Numbered from the stretch's first letter, positions 51,112 through 62,128 are shown. The stretch: DNA of 64,000 nucleotides from Breviolum minutum Mf 1.05b.01 (GCA_000507305.1 DF239265.1:1-64000), one strand, 5' to 3'. Program-made: numbers and translations. Notes: generated by a model from the letters alone, not told the origin.

Positions 51112-51627
51112 TATGAAGGGTTGGTTCGCCCCCTTTTCCCTTGTCTATGTAGCAATGTACTCCAACTCACCAGCGGCGCTTTTTGTTGACTGCTGAGGGT
51201 AATATGCGGAAAGGTAATTTTTTGTGTAAAAAAATCGTTGTTTTAAAGGAGATATCAATCGACCATCATAGGTCATGTCCACAGGATCCGATAGCCATGA
51301 GTACAGAGTGAACATGAAATCGAAGTCTTACTTAACATGAACAACGTCTTCTCTTAGATATGATATGTTTACAAGTCGTTGGAACAAGTACATACATCTT
51401 TCGGAAATGGGTGATTTACCAAAAATAGAAAGCAACATGAATCTAAGTCTTTTGACCCCCAAAAAAAATTCGGGGAAAAATACTCCTGGCATACATCATT
51501 CCTAGGAAATTTTGGTTCAAGATTTTCAAGGGTTGGTAGCCAAGTACTTGACAAAAATCTTGTTGTAATGGGAATCTACCCCGCAACCCCCCCCCAAAAG
51601 CCACCCCTGAGAGAAGGGTCAAGGATT
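51112..51627. other. No recognised feature
   Basis: AT-rich spacer; nothing seen. Confidence 0.4.
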
Positions 51628-51631
51628 CTCA

Positions 51632-51725
51632 CTTAGCCATTTCGGACCCTGAAATAAAAGTTTGAACGGCTTATTTTCCCTACTAAATATGTACTCCCAA
51701 AAAGTTTAGCCATTGGCCAAGTAAG
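51632..51725. repeat. Family S hairpin element
   Basis: CTTAGCCATTTCGGACCCTG and ACTAAATATGTACTCCCAAA, ending AGCCATTGGCCAAGTAAG. Confidence 0.7.
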
Positions 51726-52072
51726 GTCGGATTATTAACAACAACCATCCCGCAAATTTGCTTGTCTGCTAAGGCCCCAAAAATTTCCCCTTTGGGGGGT
51801 GGTTCCCATGATGCTGCTCGTTTGCTGCTGGACATTTCTTCTCCAAACGGCTTCTGGTTTTCAAAAAAACATCGAAAAAAATCACTCAAATCCCCAGCCA
51901 ACAGAAATTTTCTTCATTTTTGCCAAGGCAAAATCACAGTTGTAGTTTTTTTTTTGTGTCAGGTGCCAAAAAAAAGGGGTTTAAACGATCAAACCTCTCC
52001 AGAGGTCATGAGACATATTACCAACCCGAACAAGTTTCGCTTCTTAAGAAAGAAATCCATCAAAGTTACGGC
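51726..52072. other. No firm feature
   Basis: A Lys/Ser-rich plus frame (51762-52072) has no motif; nothing assigned. Confidence 0.35.
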
Positions 52073-52178
52073 ACACCCCCGAAAACTAACATGTCCTCTA
52101 AAAATGGACTAGTTCAGTAGGGAATACATCTTCCAACCATTGATTTTCAGGGGACATGTTAGTTTTCAGGGGTGTACA
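52073..52178. repeat. Family E1 hairpin element, near-perfect
   Basis: ACACCCCCGAAAACTAACAT and GTCCTCTAAAAATGG at the left; CAGGGGACATGTTAGTTTTC and AGGGGTGTA at the right; core AGTAGGGAATACATCTTCCA. Confidence 0.9.
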
Positions 52179-52239
52179 TTTAAATTGTTGGATTCCACCA
52201 AATTGGATAATTTAATGATCTCTGTTCTCCTCTAAGTGT

Positions 52240-52335
52240 TTCCTCCATATCTCTCCTAAATGGCGGTTTTATGGTGATTCACCATGGGGTACAATCCGTA
52301 CAAAAATCACCTGAAAACAAATTCCGAGAATTTCA
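52240..52335. repeat. Family J repeat copy
   Basis: CTCCTAAATGGCGGTTTTAT, GGTGATTCACCATGGGGTAC and AATCCGTACAAAAATCACCT. Confidence 0.65.
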
Positions 52336-52454
52336 AGATAAACCAATCACATAGACCTTTTGATAGCTGGTGATTCCTCAACACATGATTCATTCCCCCT
52401 ACACCACGCCATGTGATCCATATCTAGGGAATTTATTATAAATCATGAACCTGG

Positions 52455-52515
52455 GTAGGATTCCCTTGCTAAACCACCATTCGCTGTGACCTCGGCGGTT
52501 TGGTCGGTATCAATT
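52455..52515. repeat. Family M repeat
   Basis: GGATTCCCTTGCTAAACCAC, CATTCGCTGTGACCTC. Confidence 0.5.
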
Positions 52516-52704
52516 GCCTAGATCCCTATGAATGTGCCAAGATACATGTGGAATCGCTTGCCTCCAGCGACGGAATAGAATCAAAAGGTCCTGCAAAACA
52601 AACAACACAGGTTGAGGAAAGACAGAGTCAACAATAGTAATTTGGGAATCTGAATGGCAAGCCAACTAAAAACAAATAGGGAAATTACCTGTCAAGTCTC
52701 TCTG

Positions 52705-52757
52705 CTTATCTATCTACCTACACCGACACCTACCTCTATCTATATATGTATCTATCA
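52705..52757. repeat. CTAT-rich microsatellite, degenerate
   Basis: CTTATCTATCTACCTACACC through CTCTATCTATATATGTATCT. Confidence 0.7.
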
Positions 52758-52889
52758 GCCTCTTGTACATGTAAATGTAAAGTATCTTCCAACAAAAACA
52801 TCAAGGAGAGTTGCCACCTTTCAACAGTATATATCTGTGAAGGTCATAGAAACTTGCAACTTCAAACTTCAATGACTCACTTACCTCGT

Positions 52890-52956
52890 TTTCATCTTCC
52901 AACCCCTTGCATTTTCGGGGGCGAGCTGTTTGTTAGTTTCAGGGCAGGGTTTGTTT
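52890..52956. repeat. Family E element, right half
   Basis: CATCTTCCAACCCCTTGCAT, TTTCGGGGGCGAGCTGTTTG and TTAGTTTCAGGGCAGGGT. Confidence 0.6.
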
Positions 52957-53497
52957 CACCGATTCCATCCCAGGGTGTCCAATTGGTCACCTGCTAACAA
53001 AAAGCTTGTCTCCTTTTTAAGAGCCGGGTTTTGGATCCCTTTTTTCCAGGAACGCTTCGGGGGTCAAAACATTCCAACGGATGGTCCAGTCGGTTGGGTG
53101 GAGTTTTCCCGGTGAATAATAATGACAAGCATCTAATCTATAGAACCCCACCGTTAAAAGAAAGGGTCCCTAGAAAGCTGGGGTTTTTTCCAGCTCCGAA
53201 GCAGCTCTATATTTTGACCCCATCATTTGCTAGCCGCCAAAATGTCACTGAGTTTTTGGGAAACTGGGAGTGTAGGCTGCTTCCGAGTATTCCTCATCGA
53301 GGTTCTCAAAAACAGGCAAAGGTGTCACGTCAAGTTTTGGAAGAACAAAACCGAGTGCGTGCATTTTTTATATCAAACTTGAGCAGGTGGCAACAAGACA
53401 AACATGATACATTCCCATAGTAACCATGATCTGGTTGAACATAAGCATCCCTGTAATACCAGCTTGTGAACAATGCAAATTCCACGCAACATCTCTA
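52957..53497. other. No firm gene
   Basis: A 129-codon plus frame (53031-53420) is open with moderate composition (KQAKVSRQVLEEQNRVRAFF) but without a motif or splice signals; it could hide an exon. Confidence 0.3.
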
Positions 53498-53660
53498 GTG
53501 AGAAACGGGAAAAAAACCCTACCACTTTCCATGAAATCCTGGCTGTTTAATGAGGATCCCTATAATATTGTCTATTATAATCCCTATATAACAAAAGGGT
53601 AGTTTTTTACCCCCCTTGTTACAACCCTAAACCACCAGGTTTTTTTAAACCTTGCTCCAT
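53498..53660. repeat. Family A element
   Basis: GTGAGAAACGGGAAAAAAAC, ACTTTCCATGAAATCCTGGC, GAGGATCCCTATAATATTGT, CCCTAAACCACCAGGTTTTT and CTTGCTCCATG. Confidence 0.8.
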
Positions 53661-53998
53661 GTCCCTTACCGTAAGTCCATGGTCCGACGTAAAAAATGTG
53701 TCCTCTCACTGCATGAGAGAATGACCTTGACACATCACCCGACATGGCGGTTACGAAACCGACCCCTTCCCGCGGTTGACATCAAAAAAAACACCCCGAA
53801 GATTCAAATTCGTCCATCTTTGGTGGTAAGGGATCCCATTCCAAATTCAATGGATTTTCAGGGTCCTGTAAAGGGTGGTAGGTATAGTATGTAATCCACC
53901 AATTGGCAGTATATACGACCACTTATAGTCCTTGCCCTTCTGGAGGGTTTTTTTTGCTACCGATCCCACCTTTTACGGGAACGGAGAAACAACCATTG
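53661..53998. other. No recognised feature
   Basis: Spacer; nothing assigned. Confidence 0.4.
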
Positions 53999-53999
53999 A

Positions 54000-54126
54000 T
54001 ATCTGGAGGATCATCCCACTTAGTACCTGGTTAGTTAGGCAGGATCATCCCCATTTATAAGCCATTTATAAGGCGGAACAACCCCGATCCTTAGGGAACT
54101 TACTAACTGGGGATGATCCTCCAAGG
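54000..54126. repeat. Family D hairpin element, variant core
   Basis: TCTGGAGGATCATCCCACTT and GGGGATGATCCTCCAAGGAT. An inner GGCAGGATCATCCCCATTTA, TAAGCCATTTATAAGGC suggests a partial internal duplication. Confidence 0.8.
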
Positions 54127-54223
54127 ATCAACCCTTGCTGGAAAACTGACACATGGGTCTTCTCCCGGTCTCCATGATCAACTTGGAGAAAATGTTTGCC
54201 ACTCTTTCCCATGTGAGGTTTAT

Positions 54224-54323
54224 GGGTGTTTCCTAAAATGGTGGTACCCAACGACCATGAGTTTTCCTACTAAAAATGATATTTTGGGGTGTTTTGGGGG
54301 TACCACCATTTCAGGAACCCCCC
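54224..54323. repeat. Family B2 hairpin element
   Basis: GGGTGTTTCCTAAAATGGTG and CACCATTTCAGGAACCCCCC; centre TTTTCCTACTAAAAATGATA. Confidence 0.85.
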
Positions 54324-54453
54324 TTATGACCCGTCCCAACAACTCGTGTTTTTTTTCCCCGGCATCCGGTGGTGGGGCAAATTTTTACATACCGACCCTT
54401 TCAACAAATCCAAGGATGAACATGAGAAAAGGTGACTCCATCTTAAGATTTTT

Positions 54454-54550
54454 CTAATTGGTGGTTTCAACCCATTTGAAAAATATGTGTCATTTTTGAT
54501 CATTTCACCAGGTAGGGGTGAACATATAAAAATTTAAAACCACCACCTAG
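54454..54550. repeat. Family C hairpin element (C1)
   Basis: CTAATTGGTGGTTTCAACCC to TTAAAACCACCACCTAG. Confidence 0.85.
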
Positions 54551-54666
54551 TAATCAATTCGTTGAATTTCTGGTGTGTTTCTTTTTCCGTGTCGAAAAGA
54601 AGGACCTTTTGAAAAAAACACACTACCAACGGTTGGGCTCAACGTTGCACGTTTTGGATTTTTTTT

Positions 54667-54805
54667 TAGTCACGAAAAAAAAACCCGGGGTCCCTTACTT
54701 TCCATGAAATCCGGGTTGTTCGAAGGAATCCTTATAATGGTTTATGATAATCCCCATAGAGTCCCCTATATACCCTAAGGAACCAATGGTTTTTTCATTG
54801 CTCAT
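54667..54805. repeat. Family A element
   Basis: AGTCACGAAAAAAAAACCCG, CCTTACTTTCCATGAAATCC, CCCCTATATACCCTAAGGAA and TTTTTTCATTGCTCAT. Confidence 0.85.
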
Positions 54806-54855
54806 TTCTTCTTGGAATAACCATGTCCCTTGATCACACTCAAATCATATTTACA

Positions 54856-54968
54856 CCACCCCTGAAAATGAACGGCTGGTTCACCTAAAAAAATTACCCA
54901 ATTGAAAAGGACCATCATCTGAACGAAAGCCCCCTTTTTGGGTTCAACATGATAATTCTCCAGTGTGT
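54856..54968. repeat. Family N element
   Basis: CACCCCTGAAAATGAACGGC, TGGTTCACCTAAAAAAATTA, CATCATCTGAACG and GGGTTCAACATGATAATTCT. Confidence 0.7.
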
Positions 54969-56605
54969 ATGTTCCTTTTTAGTAAAATGTCCCTGACAAA
55001 GTAATCTTCACTATCAACGATTTGCATTGTGGGACTGGAATCCATACAAAGTATACTTCTTTACGTGGATTGGTGGCTTCAATGATTCTAGTGACAGAAA
55101 ATATACCTACGGTGTTCTTTACTGGAACTCATCAGGAATACCGTCGTGGTCGAAAGTGAAGTTTTTCTTTTTCTACTTTGGGGACCGAGTTAACCAACTT
55201 TTTTTGAAGTCGGATTCCCTTCCTCAACTAGTGGCCTTGGTTGTTTCAAGTCCATGTCGCGATGAAATTGACCCCAACAAAAAATCTGGAGAAAAAAAAA
55301 CATGGAATGTCACACCTTGACAAAACTGGTGAACCTCTTCATTTCAAACGCTAATTCTTTTGTCGTTTGGCCCAAAACTTCACAATCAACTCAAAAATCC
55401 CAAAGGAAATTTCGTTTCCTACCATCTAGGCGTGTTTATGTTTCAACTACGCATTTTTCGTTTCCGACATGAATCTTTCCTATGTAAAATAAACATCACA
55501 AAAAAACAAACGGATAAAAACAAACCTTCATTTTAAACCCGTTTTAATGTGATGTTTACAAACCCCCCTCAAAAGAAAATATCACAATCTTTTTTTGTTG
55601 TTTAGGTCATCACCGCTTTGATCATGGTTTAAAAAACATCACCCAAACATCATCTCCATCAAGTTTTACGATATCTTTTCCTCCCGCCGTCACCTCAACA
55701 CGAGGCGAGCGAAGGGGGGCGCGGATTGCGAACCCCTCCGGTGAAATTTAGTTCGAACCCCAAAGAAAAGCCACAGGGCGCAACGGGGGGCGATGTTTTC
55801 TTCGTTGGCTCTTCCAGTTTTAGTCGTGTTTGGATGCAACAAATGACAACCAAAAGTGCTGGGATTTGTTGTTGGAAAATTTGCGGACAACGTGGAAAAA
55901 TGGAAAACGGAAGCTGTTATTTCAACCACCAAAAATTAGGTAATCTGAGTATGGCGAGAAGGACATCCATACATTTTGTCATGATTTGATACCCGCAATT
56001 TTTCAACAAAACTTGCAAAATTTGTCAATGAAAAAATGCCAATTTGGACTAAACTTGCAAAGTTCGTCAATAAAGAATTTCAATTTTGACATGTTTTTTG
56101 TTTTCGAAACACCCCTCGAAAATCCACAACAGTTCCTTTAATTGACAACCAAATAAAACACAATTTGGGCCCTTCAAATCATGGGACAGTTCTTACTCCA
56201 CGAGTTTGGTGGCATTTGCCAACAAAACTGCTGGCTTTGCACCAAACAAAACACGTTGTGCCAACCATGGCGCTGCTTGTAAGACTCTCCGTTTTTTTTC
56301 TCGGTGTTTGAACGCACCAGCCCGCAGTCAATCCGTCGTTTTGCATTTCGCCATTTTTAAAAATAAATACACAACTTCCTCCCGGCAGCAGTGTTTGTGA
56401 GATAACCTATTCGAAGAAGGCTATTGAAACCCCCAAACCATTCAACTGAATCTAGGCAACGCTCAAGTCTTCTGCTAAAAGCTTGCGCTTTTGTGGGCTA
56501 CAAAACAGAAGACGCCCTTTAACCCAAAGAGGCTAAGGGAAAAAGGCATTACCTAAAGCGCGCAAAGACATTACACATTGTCCAAACCAACCTGTCTAGG
56601 CTTCG
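54969..56605. other. No firm gene
   Basis: Frames at 55027-55320 (+), 55690-55989 (both strands) and 56206-56400 (+) are open, and the last two intervals are GC-richer, but no motif or splice border fixes a gene. Confidence 0.35.
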
Positions 56606-56977
56606 ATGGTTCCAGCAAAACAAACTGCACCTTCGACGCAGTGGCAACCGGAACTGCCGTTTAACACCACCGCATCTTCACAGAAACACTGCTGCACATA
56701 GAAGCCACCTATGATACGAAACCTGCCCTTCCTGGCACGCATTTCCGCGTGGCCGGCTGTCTCCAATAATCAGCGTTCGGCTGCACCAGCTGTGGCGTTC
56801 AGCTCTTCATCATCCTGGCGCTGCAAGACATGGCAAACCCAGGCCCAGCGTTCTATCCAAGGCTTTGAAAACACCCAAAGGCCACCAGCATTTTGTGATG
56901 AAACGCCGCGTTTGTCTCCATCAAAAAATTTGCGCCCTCAACATATGTTGCATGGATTTGACGGAACCGAAACTTGA
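56606..56977 (+). CDS. Possible N-terminal exon with leader-like peptide
   Basis: An ATG at 56606 gives MVPAKQTAPSTQWQPELPFN and meets a TAG at 56699-56701. In the same frame an ATG at 56711 gives MIRNLPFLARISAWPAVSNN and QRSAAPAVAFSSSSSWRCKT and runs to a stop at 56975. The second start resembles an organelle-targeting leader (Arg/Ala/Ser-rich, no acidic residues for about 50 residues). No mature domain follows, so any gene would need further exons. Confidence 0.3.
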
Positions 56978-57197
56978 TGGTTGGATAGTGTTATTGAATA
57001 CGTAAAACGACAGGGTTTGCCCAAAATTAAGACTCTAGGTGGAGCATGCCACTCTGAGCCAAAAGGGTCATGCAACTAAAACTCGATTGGAATACTTTAA
57101 ATCTAGCTGAGGAGCATTAAGATCTTCACCGACCTGGTGTGGAAGTTTCAAACATATAGCGGACAGAAAACCCGTATCTATTCGCGGTTCCAGGTTC

Positions 57198-57343
57198 CTA
57201 CTTGGATGTCCCGGGAAGGAAGTTAGGATCAAAGGTTAGGATCAGTGGGTTATAACCCCAATGCACCCCATTTGTAAGTAGGTGAAATAACCCATTCATC
57301 CTAACCATTGATCCTAAGTTCCGTCCAGGGACATCCAAGTAAA
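57198..57343. repeat. Family H hairpin element, complete
   Basis: TACTTGGATGTCCCGGGAAG and GAAGTTAGGATCAAAGG at the left; TTGATCCTAAGTTCCGTCCA and GGGACATCCAAGTA at the right; centre ACCCCATTTGTAAGTAGG. Confidence 0.9.
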
Positions 57344-57876
57344 AGTAATACTAGAATTGTGATAAAATTTGCCTAGGGTTTGGAGACAAAAACATCATCA
57401 AAAAGTGAGGCTTTCCAACAAGGAACACCCTGGGATGATGATAAACCCTTAGTGTAGAAAATGGGCAAACCTCGAAAAAAACCAACCTTAAACAAAAACC
57501 AATCTGCTTGGACTTGGAGGTTAAATCTCCGAAAAAAAAAGGTTGTTCCATTCCAAGACTTCCTTGTTGCGAAACAACATTGGGATTCTAGATTTTGATG
57601 ACTTAATTGACTTATGAAAAAACCATGGGGGTAATATGAACCGCTCTCCACCCAACCCTGTGGTACACGTCAGGTTTAACTAACATATGGAAGCTGAAAA
57701 AGGTCCCAAAAAGGAAAAGGAAAACAACCATCGACCCCTCACAACACATGAATTTTTGGGTTGTAGTCGTTAGTTTTTTCGGGGGTGTTTTACCTCCCCA
57801 AAGAACCCCATCTGTTTTTTGATATAGCACCCATTGTTTTTTAAAGCAAAACCACAACTCAACTTTTCACCGGAAA
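57344..57876. other. No firm feature
   Basis: AT-rich; a family E-like scrap (GTCGTTAGTTTTTTCGGGGG) at 57767. Confidence 0.4.
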
Positions 57877-57986
57877 TGTACACTCCTGAAAACTAACATG
57901 TCCCCTAAAAAGGGACTATTTTAGTAGGGAATACATCTTCCACCCATTGATTTTCAGGGGACAGCCGTTAGTTTTCAGGGGGGTAA
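57877..57986. repeat. Family E1 hairpin element
   Basis: TGTACACTCCTGAAAACTAA, CATGTCCCCTAAAAAGGGAC, core TAGGGAATACATCTTCCACC, right GTTAGTTTTCAGGGGGGTA. Confidence 0.9.
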
Positions 57987-58104
57987 GTTTTCTTCCAGAA
58001 ATTTCTGATTCATACAATCTAAGAATCCAAGTTTTGGGAAGCAAATGCCTTCTAGGCTCCCTGAAACTAAGGTTCACTCCCGAAATTTGATGCTTGAAAA
58101 ACAA

Positions 58105-58224
58105 CTAGTTGGTGGTTGAACCACCAGCCCCTTTGGTTCAAAATATGCGAACCGTCAAAAATGGCTTCATCTTTCCCAAATAAGGGTGAACATCAAAAAC
58201 ATAATTTGAGTTGCCAGCACCCAG
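58105..58224. repeat. Family C hairpin element (C2)
   Basis: CTAGTTGGTGGTTGAACCAC to TGAGTTGCCAGCACCCAG, with an extra CCCCTTTGGTTCAAAATATG shared with 59580-59689. Confidence 0.85.
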
Positions 58225-58383
58225 AAAACGTCCTCCTTGAATTTTTTTACAAAAGACTTCAGCAAACGCCGATGTGTTGAAATTCCAGACTGAAAAAAAA
58301 ACCACTCACCAATCTCACTGAGACATTTACCACCGGGTGAGACCATCGCGGCTATGAAACGACCAAATAAAAGGCCAGGGGCC

Positions 58384-58530
58384 TGATACTTTCCATGAAA
58401 TCATCCTGGTTGGTGAATGACGGGATCCTTATAATGATGGTTTATTTTCTATAACCTATTTCCTGGTTCTTTAGTAGGGATCCGTTCTTTCGGGTTTATG
58501 AAAGAAACCCCGTAGAACTGGGGATTAACC
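58384..58530. repeat. Family A element, degenerate
   Basis: GATACTTTCCATGAAATCAT, GAATGACGGGATCCTTATAA; a second GTAGGGATCCGTTCTTTCGG with GTTTATGAAAGAAACCCC suggests two overlapping copies. Confidence 0.7.
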
Positions 58531-58746
58531 ACCTAACGTTAAAGAAAAGAAACATCAACAAAACCAACGAACATTAGCATAAATTGAATGTTACCCCACC
58601 CACGATGCCAGCCATTTCACCAACAGGATGATGAAACATTTTCTGCAACCCAACCAAAAAAAAACACGAGAATCCTTTAGAACAAAGCACTAAGCTTACT
58701 TTAGAAGCTTGGTTGACCCAGGATCCTTTTTGTATTTGTTGCTTCT

Positions 58747-58772
58747 TCATCATCATCATCATCATCATCATC
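58747..58772. repeat. (CAT)n microsatellite
   Basis: About eight CAT/ATC units. 58803-58821 is CA-rich as well. Confidence 0.9.
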
Positions 58773-58986
58773 CCTTGTTCCGTTGTCGCATCCCTACGAG
58801 AACACACGCACACACACAGACACAACTCGAAGGTTGGAAACACAGCACCACCTGGAAATGTTATGGGCTTAACCATTGGTTACCCTTTTTCGGCCAGCCA
58901 TTAAGGCCTCTTATTTCTGGGGGTATGGGTATTGGGGCGGTGTTGGTGGATCGACCAACAAAAATTGGGGGATAATTTTTTTGTAA

Positions 58987-59084
58987 CTAGTTGGTGGTTT
59001 CAACCCATCTGAAAAATATTAGTCAAATTGGATCATTTTCCCAGGTAGTGGTGAAAATAAAAAATATTTGAAACCAGGACCTAG
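58987..59084. repeat. Family C hairpin element (C1), near-complete
   Basis: CTAGTTGGTGGTTTCAACCC to TTTGAAACCAGGACCTAG. Confidence 0.9.
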
Positions 59085-59347
59085 ATAATTACTTCAGTTT
59101 TATCCACCTGCACGGTTAGAAATGGGAAAAAAAACACCTTCGAACTTGCCATCATCATCATCGCCATAAATCCGCCAGCAAATTTGTCATCGTTCGGCTT
59201 CAAAAGTTCCCTGGATTATGGCCTTGGAATCTCACGGTAGACTCACTTTAAGGGGACTTCCAAACTTCCTTCACCCACTTGGAAGGGATCGGACCTCATT
59301 CTACAGGAATCGGAATTCCCCAAGTTTTTTTGAAGCAAAACCTCCCA

Positions 59348-59515
59348 AGAGGACCCACGGTCCACGGAGCCCTAAACCTAAGTATCTCATAGCTCAACTT
59401 ACTTAGGAGTCCATGGGGTAAGGTCCCATTCAGATGGAAAAACGCTACCCTCAAGGGAATACATTCACATATCCCACTTGTTAAGGGAAGTTCAGAAAAT
59501 CATCAACTTAATGAG
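59348..59515 (+). repeat. Family O repeat, copy 2
   Basis: GGACCCACGGTCCACGGAGC, CTAAACCTAAGTATCTCATA, CTTACTTAGGAGTCCATGGG and CAGAAAATCATCAACT, in the same order as 24605-24800. Confidence 0.65.
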
Positions 59516-59579
59516 CACCTTTCAAAGGGATTGGATATGGATTCGTTCCTCGGAGGGTAGTCTTTTTGAAGCAAAATCA

Positions 59580-59689
59580 CTAGTTGGTGGTTCTTCACCA
59601 GCCCATTTGGTTCAAAATCTGCTCGTCAAATGGGATCCTTTCCCCAAGGTTTGGGGTGAAAACTCAAAAATATTTGAGTTGCCACCACG
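59580..59689. repeat. Family C hairpin element (C2)
   Basis: CTAGTTGGTGGTTCTTCACC to TTTGAGTTGCCACCACGG. Confidence 0.85.
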
Positions 59690-59893
59690 GTGAATCCCTA
59701 AAACGACTGGATTCAGTACGGACCCCGAGTCAGAAGAGCTTGGGAATCCTTTTGCTATCATTTGGATATGAAAACCAATCTTCCAAGCACATTTTTTTTT
59801 GTGATCTGCGGAAAAACTGAACGAAAACCCCATTATGGTCCAACATGTCGACGACTAGATTTGCGACTGAAAACGGTGCGAATGGAACATTTT

Positions 59894-59962
59894 TATAAAC
59901 GTATTCTCCCATAATGGTGGTGAAAAATTCGTGATTTTCTATGGTAGAATCCGTAATAAATG
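59894..59962. repeat. Family J repeat copy
   Basis: TATTCTCCCATAATGGTGGT, TTTTCTATGGTAGAATCCGT. Confidence 0.6.
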
Positions 59963-60157
59963 GCCATCAACAGCAACAAATCCAAGATAATAGGATCTGC
60001 GGCAACTGAACGAAACCCCCTTCCATGACAACATGTGAATGAACATTTTGGTTCAACATTTTACTTGACGTAGTACTTTTAAAGAAAGAACATTTCTTGG
60101 GGAAGTCATTCGCCACCCATTTGAACATCAAAAACACAATAATATGTCAAAATCTCC

Positions 60158-60310
60158 ACCTACAAGGGTGAAATCCCAAAGTCACCAGTTATATGTAGGG
60201 TGAAATTCACTCGACAAGTGGGGTGAAATTTCACCCCAGTTGCCCAGTAGTTTCGGCTTATAGGGGGTCCCAAATGTCACTCCAATTATAACTAGCTCGG
60301 CAACCGGGGC
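60158..60310. repeat. Family G element
   Basis: CTACAAGGGTGAAATCCCAA; GGGGTGAAATTTCACCCCAG centre, as at 37362-37512; right end degenerate. Confidence 0.7.
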
Positions 60311-61827
60311 CGAAATGTAGATTTTTCAATGGATGGAGATGATGAAAGCCGGCCCCATGGATTTTCATGTTGATGATCACTATTTTGTGATTTGGAGGAT
60401 TCCGGGGTTCCAAATAGCTCCCTCATTGATTAGGAACATCATCCCTGGCGACCATTGTCGCTCCCCCAATATCGCAGGGTAGATAAGTTCTGGAATGGTT
60501 GGGCAGTTGGAAATAAGTGAGCCCAACAAACAGATTCCTACCTGAAAAAAGGGTGACTTTTCATGGCTTCATTTACCATAGAAAGTCATACTGTAAGCCA
60601 AACCAATAACTGGAATCCTTACAACTACCATGGCCATCAAGCTCCAGGTGGAACCCCTTCAAAGGAATCAAAATCCATAAAGTTCCACCCTTCATGCAGG
60701 GTGGTTGTTAGATTTGGGCCCTGAAAAAAAAAGCTTGCCAAACTCTGGAGTCACACCCAATATTTTTAAAGTTTGGCTTCGTACAGATTCTGTAGATTTG
60801 GGGGCATTGGTTTCCCAACATGGTATTTTTAGGGACCATTTTTTGCTGGCAACCCTTGTAGTTTATGTAGCAGTTTCCCCATATCACCAACTCCCCTCAC
60901 CGGGTTTTTTCTTTTCGCCTTGGCATAGAGGATGTTTTGGATCTCCTCCACGAACTTATTGACCTCGGCAGTTTTTTGGGGTTGGGGGGACTTTTCGGGG
61001 CCCATTGGTTGGAAGCCCTTGTTTGGAGACACCCTGGAAACACCCCTGGAAGGAAGGGAAATCCACAGATATTTCAGAAAAAAACCACGTTTGGTGACAT
61101 ATATTTCTTTCATGGGCTGAATCAAAATGCACACCCTTTCGTCGAAAATTCTTCGGGTTCATCTGAAAAAACCACCTTTTCTGCAAAAGGCAAATTCATC
61201 TTCCCCAGGTTCTTCCGAGCGAGGGATTTTTTATTTATGACCTTTTCAGCGGGGCGACCAAAGAGCCATCCGGAAGAAGCTGGTGCCTCGATTAGTTTAC
61301 CCAACGTTTCCCCTGGAAGTCCCAAGACTTATTATAGGTTTTCACCAAAGACTATCTTTTAAGTAGGGAATTTGAATCATCCAAAATTGGGGACTATTAT
61401 CTTAATATATCTTAATAATCTTTGACTTGCAGCGTTTCCACAGTTTCGTTTTTTTCTCTCAACTTAAGCATTTCACCCAAACAAACCAACTTCGTCATAA
61501 TGTCCAACTTCAATTTCCAACAAATCTCCAGTTGGTCACTGTTATCACATCGGAAAAGTAAAACCAATCTTAACCTAACACCGGTATTACATTGGAATGG
61601 GGGCAAATTACATCTTCCCCTCCCAACTCCGGTGGTTCACCCAAGCGACAGTCATAGATGCATCCGGGTTTTCTTCCCAAGCCTTGGTTCATGGACGCGG
61701 ATCCTTTTAAACAAAATATTCCACATGCACCATACTGGGATGTCCATGTAAGTTAGTAATTAAGTTAGTAAGTTGGTTTATTTATTTACGGGACGTATCC
61801 AACCTACAATCGTTTTAACTCGCAGTT
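60311..61827. other. No firm gene
   Basis: 60900-61330 is slightly GC-richer and open on both strands, without a motif. 60745-60790 resembles 27465-27510. TATCTTAATATATCTTAATA at 61399-61421 is AT-rich. Confidence 0.35.
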
Positions 61828-61934
61828 ATCCTCTGGTAAAGTAATATAGCTGGCTGGAAAATCACCATTTTCAGGAAATACATCTTCATTCCGGGTCCAT
61901 GTTCCAGCCAGCTAGGTGAGTTTACTGGAGTGTA
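61828..61934. repeat. Family F hairpin element
   Basis: TATCCTCTGGTAAAGTAATA at the left, TTTACTGGAGTGTA at the right; core CAGGAAATACATCTTCATTC; inner arms AGCTGGCTGG / CCAGCCAGCT. Confidence 0.85.
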
Positions 61935-61940
61935 CCATAT

Positions 61941-62034
61941 GTACAAGGTGGGCCCAAGAAACCAGTTATAAGTAGGAGTTATAACCCCCTTTATTAACTA
62001 TTTAGTAGGGACTCTAGTAGGGGCGCGTCTTGTA
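61941..62034. repeat. Family G hairpin element
   Basis: GTACAAGGTGGGCCCAAGAA to GGGGCGCGTCTTGTA; CAGTTATAAGTAGGAGTTAT inside. It starts 7 bp after the family F element. Confidence 0.85.
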
Positions 62035-62128
62035 GGTAAATATACCAGTCACATGGATCCGACGGGAAAAAAAATCCCATGGATAGCCAAGTGAACAACT
62101 AAGATGGGCTGCACGAAACTTGGGGGGT

